A stretch of 64,000 bases of DNA, from the NCBI GenBank assembly GCA_030611105.1, contig JAUWQL010000004.1, positions 1-64,000 on the forward strand. Direction: 5' to 3'. The DNA is from Bacteroidales bacterium (lineage in GTDB: Bacteria > Bacteroidota > Bacteroidia > Bacteroidales > UBA12077). Under the pieces are notes generated by a model. That model did no database searches, had not been told where the DNA came from, and saw only the letters and a list, made by a program, of their open reading frames with translations. Within the stretch, counting starts at the first letter, position 1, and every line of letters begins with the position of its first letter. Positions 8,939 through 17,614 of this stretch are shown here, piece by piece. A program made the position numbers and the translations under genes.

Positions 8939-9065
8939 GATTTATTATTCTTTCCCCGATTTATATTTCCAACAATATTTTATTATCGCTGAAAAAAACT
9001 TATTTTAGTTCAGATTTAAAATCTGATCAAAGCATTAGATATGAAATTTTAAGTAAAGTTTAATA

Positions 9066-10169
9066 ATGAACAGGAATTTACGCTATTTGTTTATTGCTAT
9101 TGGAGTTGGCATTGCCGGCTTTATTTTATGGTATTTTAAATCAATAGTTGCATATATTCTTATTTCTTCGGTATTTACATTAATTGGACGACCAATAGTT
9201 TCATTTTTAAATAAATTACATTACAAAAAACTAAAAATTCCCAATGCTATTTCTGCATTATTAACAGTAGTTCTTTTTTGGACTTTAATCCTCGTATTTT
9301 TCAGGGTATTTATTCCTTTAATTGCGAATCAGGCAAGCGAACTTTCTGGTATTGATGCGGAGTCCGTTATGAGTAATTTGCAGGGGCCAATAGATAAAAC
9401 AGAAGCTTTATTTGTTAAATACAATTTAAATTCAAACAATAATCAGTCGATGGATCAGTATTTAACAGAGAAAGTTATGTCCGTTTTAAACGTTTCGGTT
9501 TTATCAAACTTTTTTGGTTCTATCGCTGGTATTTTGGGAAATATATTTATTGCAGCATTTGCTATTTCATTTATTACATTTTTCTTTTTAAAAGATAGAG
9601 GTTTGTTAAATGATGGAATATTATTATTTGTGCCTGATAAATATCTTGAAAAAGCAGAGCATATTTTAATGTCTGTGAAAAAGTTATTAACAAGGTATTT
9701 TATTGGAATAATTGTACAAATCAGCGGTATTATTACACTGGTATCCATTGGATTAACAATTGTCGGGATTGATTTCTCGGATGCTTTGGTAATTGGTCTT
9801 GTTGTTGGGCTTTTTAATATAATACCGTATTTAGGTCCGGTAATAGGCGCAATACTTGGATTAGTGCTGGGTTTAGCTACAAATATTGACTTAGCATTTT
9901 ACTCAGAATTATTACCTTTATTAGGTTATATGAGCATCGTTTTTATTATTGTTCAGGTGATTGATAATGTTGTTTTTCAGCCGTTTATATATTCGAGTAG
10001 TGTTAATGCTCATCCTTTAGAGATATTTTTAGTAATAATAATGGCCGGAAGTTTATTCGGAATAACAGGTATGATACTTGCTATCCCAAGCTACACGATT
10101 TTAAGGGTTATAGCAAAGGAATTTTTCAATAATTTAAAGGTGGTTAAAAAATTAACCGAAAAATTTTAA
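9066..10169 (+). CDS. AI-2E family transporter (PerM/TqsA-like)
   Basis: A 367-residue membrane protein of the UPF0118/AI-2E family. It has an N-terminal hydrophobic pair, a hydrophilic stretch (about 95-145), and the characteristic C-terminal block GLFNIIPYLGPVIGAILG followed by QVIDNVVFQPFIY. Members have been linked to autoinducer-2 export or Na+/H+ exchange, and the substrate here is open. It stands alone, divergent from the EamA gene. A small CAGATTT/AAATCTG hairpin at 9011-9025 lies in the shared upstream region. Confidence 0.88.
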   Translation: MNRNLRYLFIAIGVGIAGFILWYFKSIVAYILISSVFTLIGRPIVSFLNKLHYKKLKIPNAISALLTVVLFWTLILVFFRVFIPLIANQASELSGIDAESVMSNLQGPIDKTEALFVKYNLNSNNNQSMDQYLTEKVMSVLNVSVLSNFFGSIAGILGNIFIAAFAISFITFFFLKDRGLLNDGILLFVPDKYLEKAEHILMSVKKLLTRYFIGIIVQISGIITLVSIGLTIVGIDFSDALVIGLVVGLFNIIPYLGPVIGAILGLVLGLATNIDLAFYSELLPLLGYMSIVFIIVQVIDNVVFQPFIYSSSVNAHPLEIFLVIIMAGSLFGITGMILAIPSYTILRVIAKEFFNNLKVVKKLTEKF

Positions 10170-10216
10170 GATAATAAAGTGGTATTTTATATATTTACGT
10201 GTCTAAATGTAAATTA

Positions 10217-10846
10217 ATGGGTAGAATTAAAGTTTTTATTTACTTCATATTTTTCTTAATTGCAAATAGTGCATTTGCTCAGGTTGATACAATTACTTTC
10301 CGGTTTGTACCGGATGTAGCAACATATAGAATTAGATGTCAAGCTCAAAAAGTTAATGTAGTCTCAGGCGATACCACTTTCACAGACTTTCAAATTGCAG
10401 ATACTGTTAATGGCGCATACACATTTGATTGGGGAGGAACAAAGAATCCAAATGTAGATGAAATACCATTAGTAACTTATGAGTTTGATGGACCAGGAGT
10501 ATATTCTTTTACTCTCTCTGTTTATGAGGACGCTTCAGGAAAAACTTTCATAGAAACTAAATCATTTGAGATTCGTGATTTAATTAGAGTCCCTAATGTT
10601 TTTACTCCTAATGGAGATGGTGAAAATGATCTTTTTGTGGTAAATTCAAACGGCATTGTTCCACTCGATATTTCAATTTATAGTCGTACAGGTACATTGG
10701 TTTATAGTGCAAGAGCTCCGATAATTATTTGGGATGGAAGAAATTCATCAGGATCAGAACTAAGCGAAGGAGTATATTTCTACATCTTAAAATCTGATGA
10801 TCCTGCGGTCCTTGATCAAAACGGATTTCTGCATTTGTACAGATAA
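10217..10846 (+). CDS. secreted T9SS cargo with type B (CHU_C) sorting domain
   Basis: A 209-residue exported protein: signal peptide MGRIKVFIYFIFFLIANSAFAQ, then a PKD-like/Ig-like region (TYEFDGPGVYSFTLSVYED), then the gliding-motility C-terminal domain VPNVFTPNGDGENDLF with IWDGRNSSGSELSEGVYFYIL. This domain directs type IX secretion. ATG 10217 is preferred over GTG 10199, because it places the signal peptide at the terminus. The protein is short, with no catalytic domain, so it is probably a structural or adhesive surface protein. Confidence 0.88.
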   Translation: MGRIKVFIYFIFFLIANSAFAQVDTITFRFVPDVATYRIRCQAQKVNVVSGDTTFTDFQIADTVNGAYTFDWGGTKNPNVDEIPLVTYEFDGPGVYSFTLSVYEDASGKTFIETKSFEIRDLIRVPNVFTPNGDGENDLFVVNSNGIVPLDISIYSRTGTLVYSARAPIIIWDGRNSSGSELSEGVYFYILKSDDPAVLDQNGFLHLYR

Positions 10847-10987
10847 TCACCCAAATTAATTTAATCATTATACTATTTATACAGCAATATGACAAATTGT
10901 TGTCATACATGCTTATACGACTATTTGTAGTTTAAAATGGCTTGATATTGGGAAATGCGTACCGTATTACTTTTTTTAAATTTTCAT

Positions 10988-10995
10988 TATCTTTG
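10988..10995 (+). promoter_or_regulatory. -7 element for the DUF4492-cydAB operon
   Basis: TATCTTTG exactly matches TAnnTTTG, 18 bp before the DUF4492 ATG. The -33 half is not clear. Confidence 0.5.
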
Positions 10996-11013
10996 GTTAA
11001 TAAATCTCATTTA

Positions 11014-11235
11014 ATGAAAAAAGGAAACATCTTTAAAAGAATATTTCTATTTTATTACGAAGGTTTTAAAAATATGACAGTTGGTAAAAGGCTTTGGTTT
11101 ATTATCATAATAAAACTTTTTATCATGTTTGCCATTTTAAAGATATTCTTTTTTAAAGATTTCTTAAATAATAAGTTTGATACTGAAGAAGAAAAAGGGA
11201 ATTATGTAATTGAGCAATTAACTAAGGGCTTGTAA
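11014..11235 (+). CDS. DUF4492 small membrane protein
   Basis: A 73-residue protein with one strong membrane segment (LWFIIIIKLFIMFAILKIFFF) preceded by FYYEGFKNMTVGKRL, the DUF4492 pattern. DUF4492 genes in Bacteroidota characteristically precede cydA, so an accessory role in cytochrome bd is likely but unproven. The ATG at 11014 gives the family length; an upstream in-frame ATG would add 24 unlike residues. Odd: the final residues (KGL-stop) are encoded by the left terminal repeat of the palindromic element at 11225-11387. Confidence 0.82.
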   Translation: MKKGNIFKRIFLFYYEGFKNMTVGKRLWFIIIIKLFIMFAILKIFFFKDFLNNKFDTEEEKGNYVIEQLTKGL

Positions 11236-11387
11236 AGAAATAAAGTGGACAAAATTCATAAAGTTATTTTGTGCTATAACAAGGCGTAAAAGTTGCGAAT
11301 AGCCACAGTTTATTTAATAACTTTTACAACGCAGTTATAGTGCAAAAGAATAAGTGAAGATGTTCAGTTTATTTCTTTACAAGCCCT
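11225..11387. mobile_element. 163-bp palindromic MITE-like element between DUF4492 and cydA
   Basis: Perfect 20-bp terminal inverted repeats (11225-11244 starting AGGGCTTGTAAAG, 11368-11387 ending CTTTACAAGCCCT). Internal arms also pair imperfectly: TTTTGTGCTATAAC against GTTATAGTGCAAAA, and GTAAAAGTT against AACTTTTAC. So nearly the whole element can fold into one long hairpin. There is no ORF. It supplies the DUF4492 stop and ends 19 bp before the cydA ATG. It may be a non-autonomous insertion or a processed mRNA hairpin. No clear target duplication is visible. Confidence 0.75.
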
Positions 11388-11406
11388 AACCCTAAAAATA
11401 CAAACA

Positions 11407-12972
11407 ATGATTGAACATCTTGATTTAGCCCTGGTCAATTGGTCGAGGGCGCAATTTGCACTTACAGCACTGTATCATTGGCTATTTGTTCCGCTTACTT
11501 TGGGGATTACATTTATTATAGCCTTTATGGAAACTCTGTATGTTAAAACAGGTGATCCGGAATGGAAAAAAATAACGAAGTTCTGGATGACACTGTTTGG
11601 TATTAACTTTGCCATTGGTGTTTCAACAGGTATTATTCTCGAGTTTGAATTTGGAACTAACTGGTCTAATTATTCCTGGTTTGTTGGGGATATTTTCGGA
11701 GCTCCTTTGGCAATAGAGGGTATTATGGCATTTTTTATGGAATCTACTTTTATTGCCATCATGTTTTTTGGCTGGAACAAAGTAAGTAAGAAATTTCATT
11801 TACTCTCAACCTGGTTGGTAGCTATAGGGTCTAATTTATCTGCATTATGGATTTTAATTGCTAATGGATGGATGCAATATCCTGTAGGGATGCATTTTAA
11901 TCCTGATACAGCCCGAAACGAAATGCTTGACTTCTGGGAGGTGTTTTTATCTCCGATAGGAATAAACAAGTTTTTACATACCATTACTTCTTCTTATGTA
12001 TTAGCATCGGTTTTTGTTATTGGTGTTAGTGCCAGGTTTTTATTAAAAGGAAGAGAGCAATTATTAGCTAAACGAAGTATCATAATAGCTACTATTTTTG
12101 GTTTAGTAAGTAGCATGTTTCTTATTTATACCGGCGACGGTTCTGCTTACCAGGTTGCCCAAAAACAACCGATGAAACTTGCTGCTATGGAAGGATTATA
12201 TGAAGGATCTGAAGGAGCCGGTCTTATTCTGCTTGGTATGCCAACTCCGGGAAAAGAAATTAATGATGGAAAAGACGATTATGTTTTTAAGTTTGAGATT
12301 CCAAAACTTCTTTCATTTCTTGGTTACAGAAATGCAGATGCATTTGTGCCCGGTGTAAAAGATATAGTTGAAGGAGGATTCGAATACGAAGATAAAAACG
12401 GAGAAACTCAGATTGCATTATCCGCTCTGGAAAAAATTGAGAAGGGTAAATTGGCAATTAATGCATTATCTGATTATAAGAAAGCTAAAGAATCAGAAGA
12501 TGTGGTTAAACAAGAAGAATATTTAAAAATTTTCAGAGAAAACTTTAAATATTTTGGATATGGATTTTTAAATGATCCTAAGAGTATTATTCCTAATGTT
12601 CCGATAACATTTTATAGTTTTCACATAATGGTTGCTCTGGGATTTTGGTTTATTCTGCTCTTTGCACTCGTATTATTTTTTATTTTAAAAGATAAACTGA
12701 TAGGGAAAAGATGGCTTTTACGTTTGGCAATAATTACTGTTCCTCTGGCTTTTATTGCTTCATTATCAGGGTGGATTGTTGCAGAGGTTGGTCGTCAGCC
12801 ATGGACCATTCAGGATCTTTTGCCTACTGTTGCTTCAGTTTCACAGATTGATGCAAGTGCTGTTCAAATAACTTTTTGGTTGTTTACTTTGGTGTTTACA
12901 GCATTACTAATTGCTGAGCTGAAGATTATGTTTAAGCAAATAAAAATCGGACCTAAAGAAGGAGGACATTAA
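11407..12972 (+). CDS. cydA: cytochrome bd ubiquinol oxidase subunit I
   Basis: A 521-residue integral membrane subunit that binds hemes b558, b595 and d and oxidises quinol while reducing oxygen to water. Visible features are ALYHWLFVPLTLG near the N-terminus with the heme His, NGWMQYPVG, the periplasmic Q-loop region (about 250-385), and GWIVAEVGRQPWTIQ near the C-terminus. Followed after 1 bp by cydB. Bd oxidases have high oxygen affinity and serve microaerobic respiration and oxygen protection in anaerobes, which fits the presence of hydF in this window. Confidence 0.96.
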   Translation: MIEHLDLALVNWSRAQFALTALYHWLFVPLTLGITFIIAFMETLYVKTGDPEWKKITKFWMTLFGINFAIGVSTGIILEFEFGTNWSNYSWFVGDIFGAPLAIEGIMAFFMESTFIAIMFFGWNKVSKKFHLLSTWLVAIGSNLSALWILIANGWMQYPVGMHFNPDTARNEMLDFWEVFLSPIGINKFLHTITSSYVLASVFVIGVSARFLLKGREQLLAKRSIIIATIFGLVSSMFLIYTGDGSAYQVAQKQPMKLAAMEGLYEGSEGAGLILLGMPTPGKEINDGKDDYVFKFEIPKLLSFLGYRNADAFVPGVKDIVEGGFEYEDKNGETQIALSALEKIEKGKLAINALSDYKKAKESEDVVKQEEYLKIFRENFKYFGYGFLNDPKSIIPNVPITFYSFHIMVALGFWFILLFALVLFFILKDKLIGKRWLLRLAIITVPLAFIASLSGWIVAEVGRQPWTIQDLLPTVASVSQIDASAVQITFWLFTLVFTALLIAELKIMFKQIKIGPKEGGH

Positions 12973-12973
12973 A

Positions 12974-14104
12974 ATGTTTGAAAGTTTATCACATTTAGCA
13001 TTACAACAATATTGGTGGGTAATTATCTCACTATTAGGGGCTATATTAGTTTTCTTATTATTTGTTCAGGGTGGTCAAACACTGATTTACACTTTAGGAA
13101 AAACAGATATGGAACGTCGTCTCCTGATAAACTCATTAGGTCGAAAATGGGAATTTACATTTAGTACTCTGGTAACATTTGGAGGAGCATTTTTTGCATC
13201 TTTTCCATTGTTTTATGCCACAAGTTTTGGAGGAGCATACTGGGTTTGGATGTTAATCCTTTTTGCTTTCATTATTCAGGCTGTTTCGTATGAATTTAGA
13301 TCAAAGCCAAATAATTTTTTAGGAGCAAAAACATACGAGGTTTTTCTTTTTATAAACGGAGTATTGGGAACAATTTTATTGGGAATAGTTGTAGCAACAT
13401 TTTTTACGGGTTCCGAATTCTCGGTAAATGAAATGAATTTCTCAAAATGGGAAGGTGCTGCAATGGGACTTGAGTTAGTGTTAAATCCTCATAATCTTTC
13501 ATTAGGATTAGCTATATTCTTTCTGGCCAGAGTTCTTGCTATCCTTTATTTTATGAATAATATTGATGATGAGAATATCTTTAGCAGATCGAAAAAGCAG
13601 TTAATTTATAATGCAATTCCTTTTCTTGTATTCTTTTTAGTTTTTGTAATCTGGTTAATGTTTATCGATGGTTTTGCTTATGATCCTGTAAGTAAAAAAG
13701 TTTCATACGAATCCTATAAGTATCTGCATAACTTTTTACAAATGCCATTGGTATTGATCATATTCTTATTAGGAGTTGTTCTAGTTTTACTTGGAATTGG
13801 TAAATCGATATTCACAATTTGCACAAAAGGTATTTGGGTTGCCGGAGCAGGAACAATAATGACTGTTTTAGCTTTGTTTTTATTAGCAGGATTTAATAAT
13901 ACAGCATTTTATCCATCAACATTTGATTTGCAGAGTTCACTTACCATTGAAAATGCATCATCGAGTAAATATACGCTTAAAGTTATGGGCTATGTTTCTT
14001 TAATGGTGCCATTTGTGATTGCTTATATTTGGTATACCTGGAGGTTAATGAATAATAAAAAGATTGATGCAGATGAAATGAATGAAGATATTCACATTTA
14101 TTAA
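12974..14104 (+). CDS. cydB: cytochrome bd ubiquinol oxidase subunit II
   Basis: A 376-residue CydB subunit with about nine membrane segments, containing GGQTLIYTLGKTDMERRLLINSLGRKWEFTFSTL near the N-terminus, FGGAYWVWMLILFAFIIQAVSYEFRSK and the C-terminal NNTAFYPSTFDLQSSLTIENASSS. It pairs with CydA to form the oxidase. The ATG lies 1 bp after the cydA stop, so translation is coupled. A 35-aa CydX-like gene and a strong terminator follow. Confidence 0.95.
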   Translation: MFESLSHLALQQYWWVIISLLGAILVFLLFVQGGQTLIYTLGKTDMERRLLINSLGRKWEFTFSTLVTFGGAFFASFPLFYATSFGGAYWVWMLILFAFIIQAVSYEFRSKPNNFLGAKTYEVFLFINGVLGTILLGIVVATFFTGSEFSVNEMNFSKWEGAAMGLELVLNPHNLSLGLAIFFLARVLAILYFMNNIDDENIFSRSKKQLIYNAIPFLVFFLVFVIWLMFIDGFAYDPVSKKVSYESYKYLHNFLQMPLVLIIFLLGVVLVLLGIGKSIFTICTKGIWVAGAGTIMTVLALFLLAGFNNTAFYPSTFDLQSSLTIENASSSKYTLKVMGYVSLMVPFVIAYIWYTWRLMNNKKIDADEMNEDIHIY

Positions 14105-14161
14105 GAACCACTGAATAAATATAAAATAACTTGGAACTCGAAACTTTTTAAATTTAAACTA

Positions 14162-14269
14162 ATGAATATGTATTTAACAGAAATAATATGGTTAATTGTT
14201 TGGCCGGTTCTGATTTGGATAAGCTATAAGCTTTCAGCTTTTGCTGTAAAAAAGTACGAAGAAAAATAA
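14162..14269 (+). CDS. CydX-like small subunit of cytochrome bd (35 aa)
   Basis: A 35-residue ORF starting ATGAATATG and ending TAA at 14267-14269, with a single membrane helix (LTEIIWLIVWPVLIWISYKLSAF) and a charged C-terminus (VKKYEEK). It lies 57 bp after cydB and 22 bp before a strong intrinsic terminator, so it is the last gene of the transcript. Position, size and a Trp-rich helix are those of CydX-type subunits, which stabilise the heme centres. Direct sequence similarity to E. coli CydX is weak, so the function is inferred from context. Confidence 0.65.
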   Translation: MNMYLTEIIWLIVWPVLIWISYKLSAFAVKKYEEK

Positions 14270-14291
14270 AATTTATTAAGTGTATAAGATA

Positions 14292-14328
14292 AACCTGTTC
14301 TTAATTTTAAGGGCAGGTTGTTTTATTT
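14292..14328 (+). terminator. intrinsic terminator of the cyd operon
   Basis: AACCTGTTCTTAA pairs with TTAAGGGCAGGTT (14292-14319) through 13 positions including two G-T wobbles, closed by a TT loop. It is followed by GTTTTATTT. A clear Rho-independent terminator. Confidence 0.88.
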
Positions 14329-14394
14329 AAATTGGGTTCCTCAAATAAAAACTGTTACTTTTATTTTTTTAATTAAATCAATCCTTATTAATTT

Positions 14395-15342
14395 ATGAAA
14401 TACAAAATCAATTTATTTTTAGTTATTATAATTATTATAACCTTAATATCTTGTGAAGAGAGCGAAATAGGAATAAAGAAAAATTCACATAGAATTAAAG
14501 AAATTATTAAGCAAAGGGTCTCGAGTAGTGCTGTAGATGAAAAAACATTATTTACTTATAATGAAGAAAAAATTGTTAAAATAGAGTACCTGTATAAATT
14601 TGAAGAGGAATGGGAATTGATGGAGTTTGATTCAATTGTGTACACGGATAATAAGATTATTATCACACATTATTATGAGGTATCTGATGGGCCAGCCATT
14701 TCAGAAAAGGAAGAACTTATTATTAGAGATAATAAAATAATCGAAGCAACTCTATTTTATTATTCTCAATCATTTGAACCTACAGATAAAGTTGTTTATG
14801 GATATGAAGGCAAAAATGTAGTAAAAGCGGAATATTTTAGTTACCATAATGAAAATTGGGTATTGCGAGATAAAGATGAACTAAGCTATGATGATAACTT
14901 AGTTATTGAATATTGTAGTTATACAATAGATTATGAAGGGAACTCATATCTTGATTATAAAGAAATTTTTAGTTATGAAAATAAAAGATTGGTTGAATGG
15001 TATCGGTCTTACCCAACAGATTCTGAAAATTGGATAAATAGTTTGAAATTTGAATATTTGTATCAAGGAAATTTACAAATGGAATCTGCAATTTATGACT
15101 TTGTAGATAATGAATGGGTATATGATTATTCGTTTTATTACAATTACAATGAATTTGATTATTTAGAAAAAGAAGAGCTAGTAACAACCACTAAAACTTA
15201 TACTTATGAGAAGGGTCATGGAAATTATAGCTTATTCATCATAACTCCAGTATATAGAAGGTATAATTTACCTAGTCCAAAAAGTGATAATGATGATAAT
15301 AAATACAAAGAAAGCTTTTATCATTATATTTATTTATTTTAA
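14395..15342 (+). CDS. lipoprotein with internal YD-like repeats
   Basis: A 315-residue lipoprotein (IIIIITLISCEES, Cys at 20). The mature part contains three imperfect repeats of about 60 residues with the pattern Y-x-x-x-x-x-V-x-x-x-Y...W...Y, seen at YNEEKIVKIEYLY, YEGKNVVKAEYFSY and YENKRLVEWYRSY, each followed by a Trp-containing strand. This recalls YD/RHS-like or MORN-like beta-hairpin repeats of Bacteroidota surface proteins. No catalytic motif is visible. Its stop TAA overlaps the next ATG by one base, suggesting co-transcription with the shikimate enzyme although the functions look unrelated. Confidence 0.75.
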   Translation: MKYKINLFLVIIIIITLISCEESEIGIKKNSHRIKEIIKQRVSSSAVDEKTLFTYNEEKIVKIEYLYKFEEEWELMEFDSIVYTDNKIIITHYYEVSDGPAISEKEELIIRDNKIIEATLFYYSQSFEPTDKVVYGYEGKNVVKAEYFSYHNENWVLRDKDELSYDDNLVIEYCSYTIDYEGNSYLDYKEIFSYENKRLVEWYRSYPTDSENWINSLKFEYLYQGNLQMESAIYDFVDNEWVYDYSFYYNYNEFDYLEKEELVTTTKTYTYEKGHGNYSLFIITPVYRRYNLPSPKSDNDDNKYKESFYHYIYLF

Positions 15343-16454
15343 TGGCCAAACTCAAAAGTATATCAAAACTAAATAAGTGGTTCGATGGTTTAAACGAACC
15401 ATTAATCATTGCAGGCCCGTGTAGTGCAGAATCAGAAGAACAAGTTATGCAAACCGCTAAAGAAATTGCTGCTTTGGGGAAGGTGAAAGTATTTCGATCG
15501 GGTATTTGGAAACCACGTACTCGCCCGGGAAATTTTGAAGGTGTTGGCGAAGAAGGATTACAATGGTTGCAACAAGTAAAAAAGGAAACAGGACTTTTAA
15601 CAACAGTAGAAGTTGCAAATCCTGAGCATGTCGATTTAGCTATTAAATACAATATTGATATACTTTGGATTGGTGCCAGAACAACTTCTAATCCTTTCTC
15701 TGTTCAGGAGTTAGCCGATCACTTAAAAGGATATGATAAACCGGTAATGGTTAAGAATCCTATTAACCCTGATGTTAACCTTTGGGTAGGGGCATTGGAG
15801 CGATTTCACAAAGCAGGCATTAATAAATTAGCTGCTGTTCATCGCGGATTTTACCCTTTTGAAGCTACTTCGTTGCGCAATATTCCAAAATGGGAAGTAC
15901 CGATTGAACTAAAAAGTATATGTCATGATTTGCCAATAATATGTGATCCAAGCCATATTGCAGGTAATACAGAATTCATTGCAGAAATAGCACAAAAGGC
16001 TATTGATATGAACATGGATGGTTTAATGATAGAAACACATTATAATCCAACGCTTGCTTTAAGTGATATGAATCAGCAGTTAACTCCACAACAACTGGGG
16101 AATCTTCTGGATAATCTGATTTTTAGAACAGCAACAACAAAAGATGAAGATTTTGCTGATATCCTGGACACACTGCGCAATCAAATTGATTCTATTGATC
16201 AGCAAATGCTTGAACTATTATCTCAAAGGATGAATATAGTGGAGGAAATTGGTAAATATAAAAGCAAAAATGAGGTTACTATACTACAGCTTCGTCGTTG
16301 GGAGAAGATACTGTCTACAAGATTAAAACTAGGGAAGAGCTTAGGACTATCAGAAGATTTTGTAAAAAATTTACTCCAACTTGTACACAAAGAATCTATT
16401 CAACGACAAACCGAAGTAATGAAGAAGCTTACTTCTTCAAAAAAGAAAGAATAA
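15342..16454 (+). CDS. bifunctional DAHP synthase / chorismate mutase
   Basis: A 370-residue fusion. Residues about 1-265 are a type I-beta (KDO8P-synthase-like) DAHP synthase: GPCSAESEEQV, FRSGIWKPRTRPGNFEG, DILWIGARTT, VMVKNPINPD, AVHRGF and CDPSHIAGN. Residues about 275-360 are an AroQ chorismate mutase (DILDTLRNQIDSIDQQMLELLSQRM). It joins the first step of aromatic amino acid synthesis to the branch towards Phe/Tyr; in related fusions the mutase domain also gives feedback control by prephenate. This fusion is typical of Bacteroidota. Confidence 0.94.
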   Translation: MAKLKSISKLNKWFDGLNEPLIIAGPCSAESEEQVMQTAKEIAALGKVKVFRSGIWKPRTRPGNFEGVGEEGLQWLQQVKKETGLLTTVEVANPEHVDLAIKYNIDILWIGARTTSNPFSVQELADHLKGYDKPVMVKNPINPDVNLWVGALERFHKAGINKLAAVHRGFYPFEATSLRNIPKWEVPIELKSICHDLPIICDPSHIAGNTEFIAEIAQKAIDMNMDGLMIETHYNPTLALSDMNQQLTPQQLGNLLDNLIFRTATTKDEDFADILDTLRNQIDSIDQQMLELLSQRMNIVEEIGKYKSKNEVTILQLRRWEKILSTRLKLGKSLGLSEDFVKNLLQLVHKESIQRQTEVMKKLTSSKKKE

Positions 16455-16465
16455 ATAAATTTTTA

Positions 16466-16720
16466 CTATTTTACTTCCTTAAGAGTATAATCAAATCCTT
16501 CCATAATCGGATTCGATAATATTTTATTACAAGCTTCATTAACTCTTTCCATTGCAATTTCTTTACTCGCTGCTTCAATTTCCAAAGTAATATGTTTACC
16601 TATTCGAACATTCGAAACTTCGGTAAAACCAATATTTTTCATACTATTAGTTACAGCTTTTCCCTGAGGATCTAATAAAGCTTTTAGAGGCATTACGTTT
16701 ATTTCTGCAATAAATTTCAT
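16466..16720 (-). CDS. purS: phosphoribosylformylglycinamidine synthase subunit PurS
   Basis: An 84-residue PurS: KFIAEINVMPLKALLDPQGKAV, then VSNVRIGKHITLEIE, then ACNKILSNPIMEGFDYTL. PurS forms a complex with PurQ and small PurL to convert FGAR to FGAM in purine synthesis. Its presence implies the three-subunit enzyme in this organism, and purQ/purL are not in the window. It is 11 bp downstream of pssA on the same strand and convergent with the DAHP synthase gene. Confidence 0.88.
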   Translation of the reverse strand: MKFIAEINVMPLKALLDPQGKAVTNSMKNIGFTEVSNVRIGKHITLEIEAASKEIAMERVNEACNKILSNPIMEGFDYTLKEVK

Positions 16721-16731
16721 ATTGTTAATAA

Positions 16732-17481
16732 TTAATCAATGTTAAAAATCCAGTTGTTAATAGCTGATAATAAAATATATAATATAATAATAATAGGAAT
16801 GGCTATCGTATGCAATGATATTAATAAAATCACAGATAACACAATAAAAATATATCGAATTTTATTTCCTTGAAAACCTAAATTTTTAAATTTTAACGAA
16901 AACATTGGGAATTCTGCAACAAGTAATAAAGAAAATATAATTACTAAAACTGATAATACATATTTGTTTTTCAAAATTGTAAGTAAAAGATCATTTGTGG
17001 TAATTATACTAACTAAATAGAGTGATACAAAAAATATTGCATTTGCAGGAACGGCTAGTCCAATAAAATTTTCCGTTTGCCTTTCGTCTACATTGAATTT
17101 TGCTAATCTTACTCCCGAAAGAATTGCAACAAAAAACGGGATTAATAAAAATAGAATTTCAGTTATTGTTAGATTTTCAATTGGAGGTAAGTGAACTGTT
17201 TTGAACAGAGAAATTTTCATCAGATGGAAAATAATAACTGAAGGAGCAATACCAAAGCTTACTATATCAGCTAATGAATCTAATTCTTTTCCAACAATAG
17301 AATATGCTTTTAATAATCGAGCAGACATTCCATCCATGAAATCAAAAAAAGCTGCTAAGAATATCATATAAACTGAAAAAAGCATATAACCCTCAAAGGC
17401 CAAGGCAATTGATATGCATCCTGACAATAAATTTAATGAGGTTATGGTATTAGGAATGTGTTTTTTTATTTTAATTAGCAT
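16732..17481 (-). CDS. pssA: CDP-diacylglycerol--serine O-phosphatidyltransferase
   Basis: A roughly 249-residue membrane enzyme with the CDP-alcohol phosphotransferase motif DGMSARLLKAYSIVGKELD (D-G-x2-A-R-x8-G-x3-D-x3-D) near residues 50-72 and five or more further hydrophobic segments. It makes phosphatidylserine from CDP-diacylglycerol. Start: an upstream TTG (17505) would add MLLIQKRN; the ATG at 17481 (MLIKIKKHIPNTITSLNLLSG) matches the family start. It supplies the substrate for the psd product at 6.8 kb. Confidence 0.92.
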   Translation of the reverse strand: MLIKIKKHIPNTITSLNLLSGCISIALAFEGYMLFSVYMIFLAAFFDFMDGMSARLLKAYSIVGKELDSLADIVSFGIAPSVIIFHLMKISLFKTVHLPPIENLTITEILFLLIPFFVAILSGVRLAKFNVDERQTENFIGLAVPANAIFFVSLYLVSIITTNDLLLTILKNKYVLSVLVIIFSLLLVAEFPMFSLKFKNLGFQGNKIRYIFIVLSVILLISLHTIAIPIIIILYILLSAINNWIFNID

Positions 17482-17614
17482 ATTTCTTTTTTGTATTAAT
17501 AACAATAATGTTCACAAAAATAAGTTAAAAAATATAGTTTGATAAATATTTTATTAATTACTAAGTTTATCGACTGAAAATTAGTTAAAGCATACCTGAT
17601 TTATATTAATCTTG

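Noticed and set aside
11396-11412. Target-site duplication flanking the 163-bp palindrome
   Set aside because: Only a TA-like dinucleotide context is visible, too short to be evidence.
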